Origin: Gymnorhina tibicen
Taxonomy: Eukaryota > Chordata > Aves > Passeriformes > Artamidae
Direction of reading: 5' to 3'
Assembly: GCA_013399875.1 (NCBI GenBank)
Contig: VXAZ01005697.1
Coordinates: forward strand, 682,001 to 746,000
Length of the DNA stretch: 64,000 nucleotides
The position numbers and the translations under genes are program-made. The notes beneath the pieces were generated by a model. The model made no database searches, was not told the DNA's origin, and worked only from the letters and a program-made list of their open reading frames with translations. How positions within the stretch are numbered: the stretch's first letter is position 1; each line of letters starts with the position of its first letter. Positions 61,801-64,000 of the stretch are shown one piece after another.

Positions 61801-64000
61801 GAGAAAGCCTTAATATGTGACCCAGTTTCTATTTCTGAAATACTATGGTTTTAATCCTCTTTCTGTTTCAGTTTTGTCTAATTCAAACTGGGGGTTGGTC
61901 ACTGCTATCTAATGCAATCCAGTACTGGAAAAACATTGATATAAAAGCAGAAATATTTTCAAAAAGTAAAAAAAAATAAAGGGGAAATCTGGAGTTTGCT
62001 GCCATAATATATTAATATATACCATCTCATTTTATTATCCACTCTCCTGTGACAATGTGGAGTGCTTTAGACTTTAGGTTGCATTGAATGACATGTTTCA
62101 GCAAAATATCTCACTTCATGCTGAGAAGGTAAATGTCATAACCATTTTATAGATGCTGAAATTGAATTGCAGACTACTCAAATGCAGTAGAGCATTGTAT
62201 AATATAACATCAAACATACAGATATCTTATTTTGGCATTACTCAAATGCTTTCAATGACTTGTGGTTCAAATGGCTTATCCATACACCTACATAATTAGG
62301 CAAGTGGGGAATGGGGTATGGTTACTAACTGGGACCATTAGAGAAATCCATCTGAATACATGTGGTGTAGCTCCATCAAAGGCTACGAATGGTCATCTTG
62401 GAACTATTTCTCTTTTTAGAACATAATGAATTCTGGCCAGAAAATCATAAGTAGCACTTTAGGACAAAGAGTTATTATAATCAGTGCATTAGATTTTACT
62501 CCACCTGTTTCTTCTACACTCTTAAAGATAAACCAGGATACTGAGATACAAAGTGGTCTCCAGCAAGGCCATATGGATGCAAATCCAATCTGCTGCCTTA
62601 GTACAGGATTTCAGAGATTGTGTTTGTTTCTTCATACACTATCAACATAATAACACCCTATGTTTGGAAATGCAATTCCTTGTATGTGCAATGAGTCATG
62701 CTAAGAGGATTTGTTTTTCCTCTCCCACCTCTTCCTGAGATAATTGGTCTCTCTGGTGTTCACTGGCGTTTCACCAGACTGTGCAAACATGTGAATAACC
62801 GGAGGCTTTCACTGAAAGACAAATATACTTACATATTCTGGAAAAAGCTTTGTGCATGTATTTAAGTGATTTAACGAATTAGTGCCCTGATAAGATGTGT
62901 ATGGTTTGAAAACATTTTAGAAACTCACAGAATAACTGTGGGGCTATTATTGTTTCTCTATTGTGTGCATTATCTATTAGGCTTCCTTGTCTCTAATAGG
63001 ATCATACTCATTTTCATCTTTGCAGAAATGCAATGTTCTTCAATGAGATTATTTAATATTATCCTGGAATCATTAAAATTGCCATACTGCCAGGTTAAAA
63101 TAAACAAATGCTTATCTCACCCAATGGTTCCCTTGTTTCTTGGTGTTTTCATAATGTGATTTTCACAAATCACAAACATCATGGGACTCATCCCAGGAGA
63201 TGTTGAAGTGAAAGTAGATTATCTGTAAAACATTCCCCTTTAGAAATCATACCTCCCATGTGATTGTCATTTAAGCAGTTTTAAACATCCTGCTCACTCT
63301 GTTTCATCCCTTTTATCAGAATTCTTCCACTTGAAAATATATTTCCATTAATTTGCCCGCGAAGGAGTTAGTGGGGTAAGTCAGTAGATATCTCTGACGG
63401 CACTGCTGTGGTAAATTCTCTGCAGTTCCATTGTTTTCCGTTCTGTTACTGCCTTACCCCTCTGTGTGCATATAGGATACAGAACTGAAGAGCTGTCCCT
63501 GCTCAGAGCATGTTCTGCCATAGAGGGCAGGTAGGGACAGTCCTTCTGACCCCTTTTACAGTGCTAGGTAACAAATAGTGCCAAATGGAGAGGGCAATGT
63601 CTCCTTCCCGCACTGTTCTCTTTGCCTGCATTTTCTTTGCAACTCTACGTAAAGTCTGTTACTGATGCAGTAAAGGACACAGATGTTTCTGAGTGGTTGT
63701 AACATTCTATGGGTCCAGGGTGACTTCCTTTTGACTGCTTCTTGGATGTCCAGCAACAAGTACATTTTTTAACTTCCTCTGTAAGAAGGATGGCATCAAG
63801 GGATGACATTTCCATAGTCAGGCCGCTTCAGAAGCAGCAATTAACAATCAGAAGACACTGAGATAGGTAAATACTGTTATCTCAGCTTTTCAGTTGGCGA
63901 AACTGAAATAAGGAGGTCAAGGTCAACGTTTTCCAATTTAAAATTTATGGTTGGACTCCAATGGCTAAATTAATGACATGAATTGCAAACTTTTGAAGCC
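55871..64000. other. 5' flank of ANKRD33B; no gene recognised
   Basis: GC falls sharply after about 55870. The ORFs here are short and do not resemble known proteins. By amniote synteny ROPN1L should lie beyond this side on the same strand as ANKRD33B, but none of its coding exons was recognised. I saw no transposon with clear ends, only a small 15-bp tandem repeat at 60317-60346. Confidence 0.6.
60317..60346. repeat. 15-bp tandem duplication
   Basis: CTGGAAGGTGGGCAC occurs twice back to back, followed by a partial copy. It reads as a short local duplication in the 5' flank. Confidence 0.85.

Noticed and set aside
1..64000. Prokaryotic-type systems, CRISPR arrays, tRNA or rRNA genes
   Set aside because: No regularly spaced direct repeats, no cloverleaf-forming tRNA gene and no rRNA-like sequence were seen. 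The only tRNA-like stretch is the antisense primer-binding remnant at 21729-21753.

Overview
The window is vertebrate nuclear DNA, most likely from a bird. It holds one protein-coding gene with four coding exons split by GT-AG introns, several CR1 LINE fragments with the usual avian 3' ends, and three avian-type endogenous retroviral LTRs in an otherwise repeat-poor background. The exact bird cannot be named from the sequence. No operons, CRISPR arrays, tRNA or rRNA genes, or other bacterial-type features are present.

The gene is ANKRD33B (ankyrin repeat domain 33B), on the minus strand. It is recognised by its conserved acidic N-terminus, ankyrin repeats and basic C-terminus. Coding exons in transcript order are 55482-55048, 23915-23786, 17724-17584 and 11010-10160. 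Their lengths (435, 130, 141 and 851 bp) and splice phases (0, 1, 1) join into one uninterrupted 518-codon frame plus stop. The introns are 31,132, 6,061 and 6,573 bp. The start codon lies in a CpG-rich island, 31 bp from a 117-base assembly gap that hides part of the 5' UTR or promoter.

Region by region: 1-10159 is the 3' flank and probable 3' UTR. 10160-17724 holds exons 4 and 3. 17725-23785 is intron 2, with one LTR (21294-21728) followed by a tRNA-complementary, primer-binding-site-like stretch. 23786-23915 is exon 2. 23916-55047 is the long first intron. It carries a GC-rich solo LTR in gene orientation with a perfect 5-bp target duplication (30589-31082), a second LTR of the intron-2 family (32623-32879), CR1 fragments near 33.1, 35.0 and 38.4-38.9 kb, and a nested CR1-in-CR1 insertion (43819-44575). 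55048-55870 is exon 1 and the CpG island. 55871-64000 is 5' flank with no recognisable gene.

No undescribed multi-gene system is evident. The points most worth checking are the same-strand solo LTR as a possible alternative promoter, the nested CR1 with an 8-bp duplication, the long tRNA-complementary stretch next to the intron-2 LTR, the G-rich tract just downstream of exon 1, and the gap over the transcription start region.
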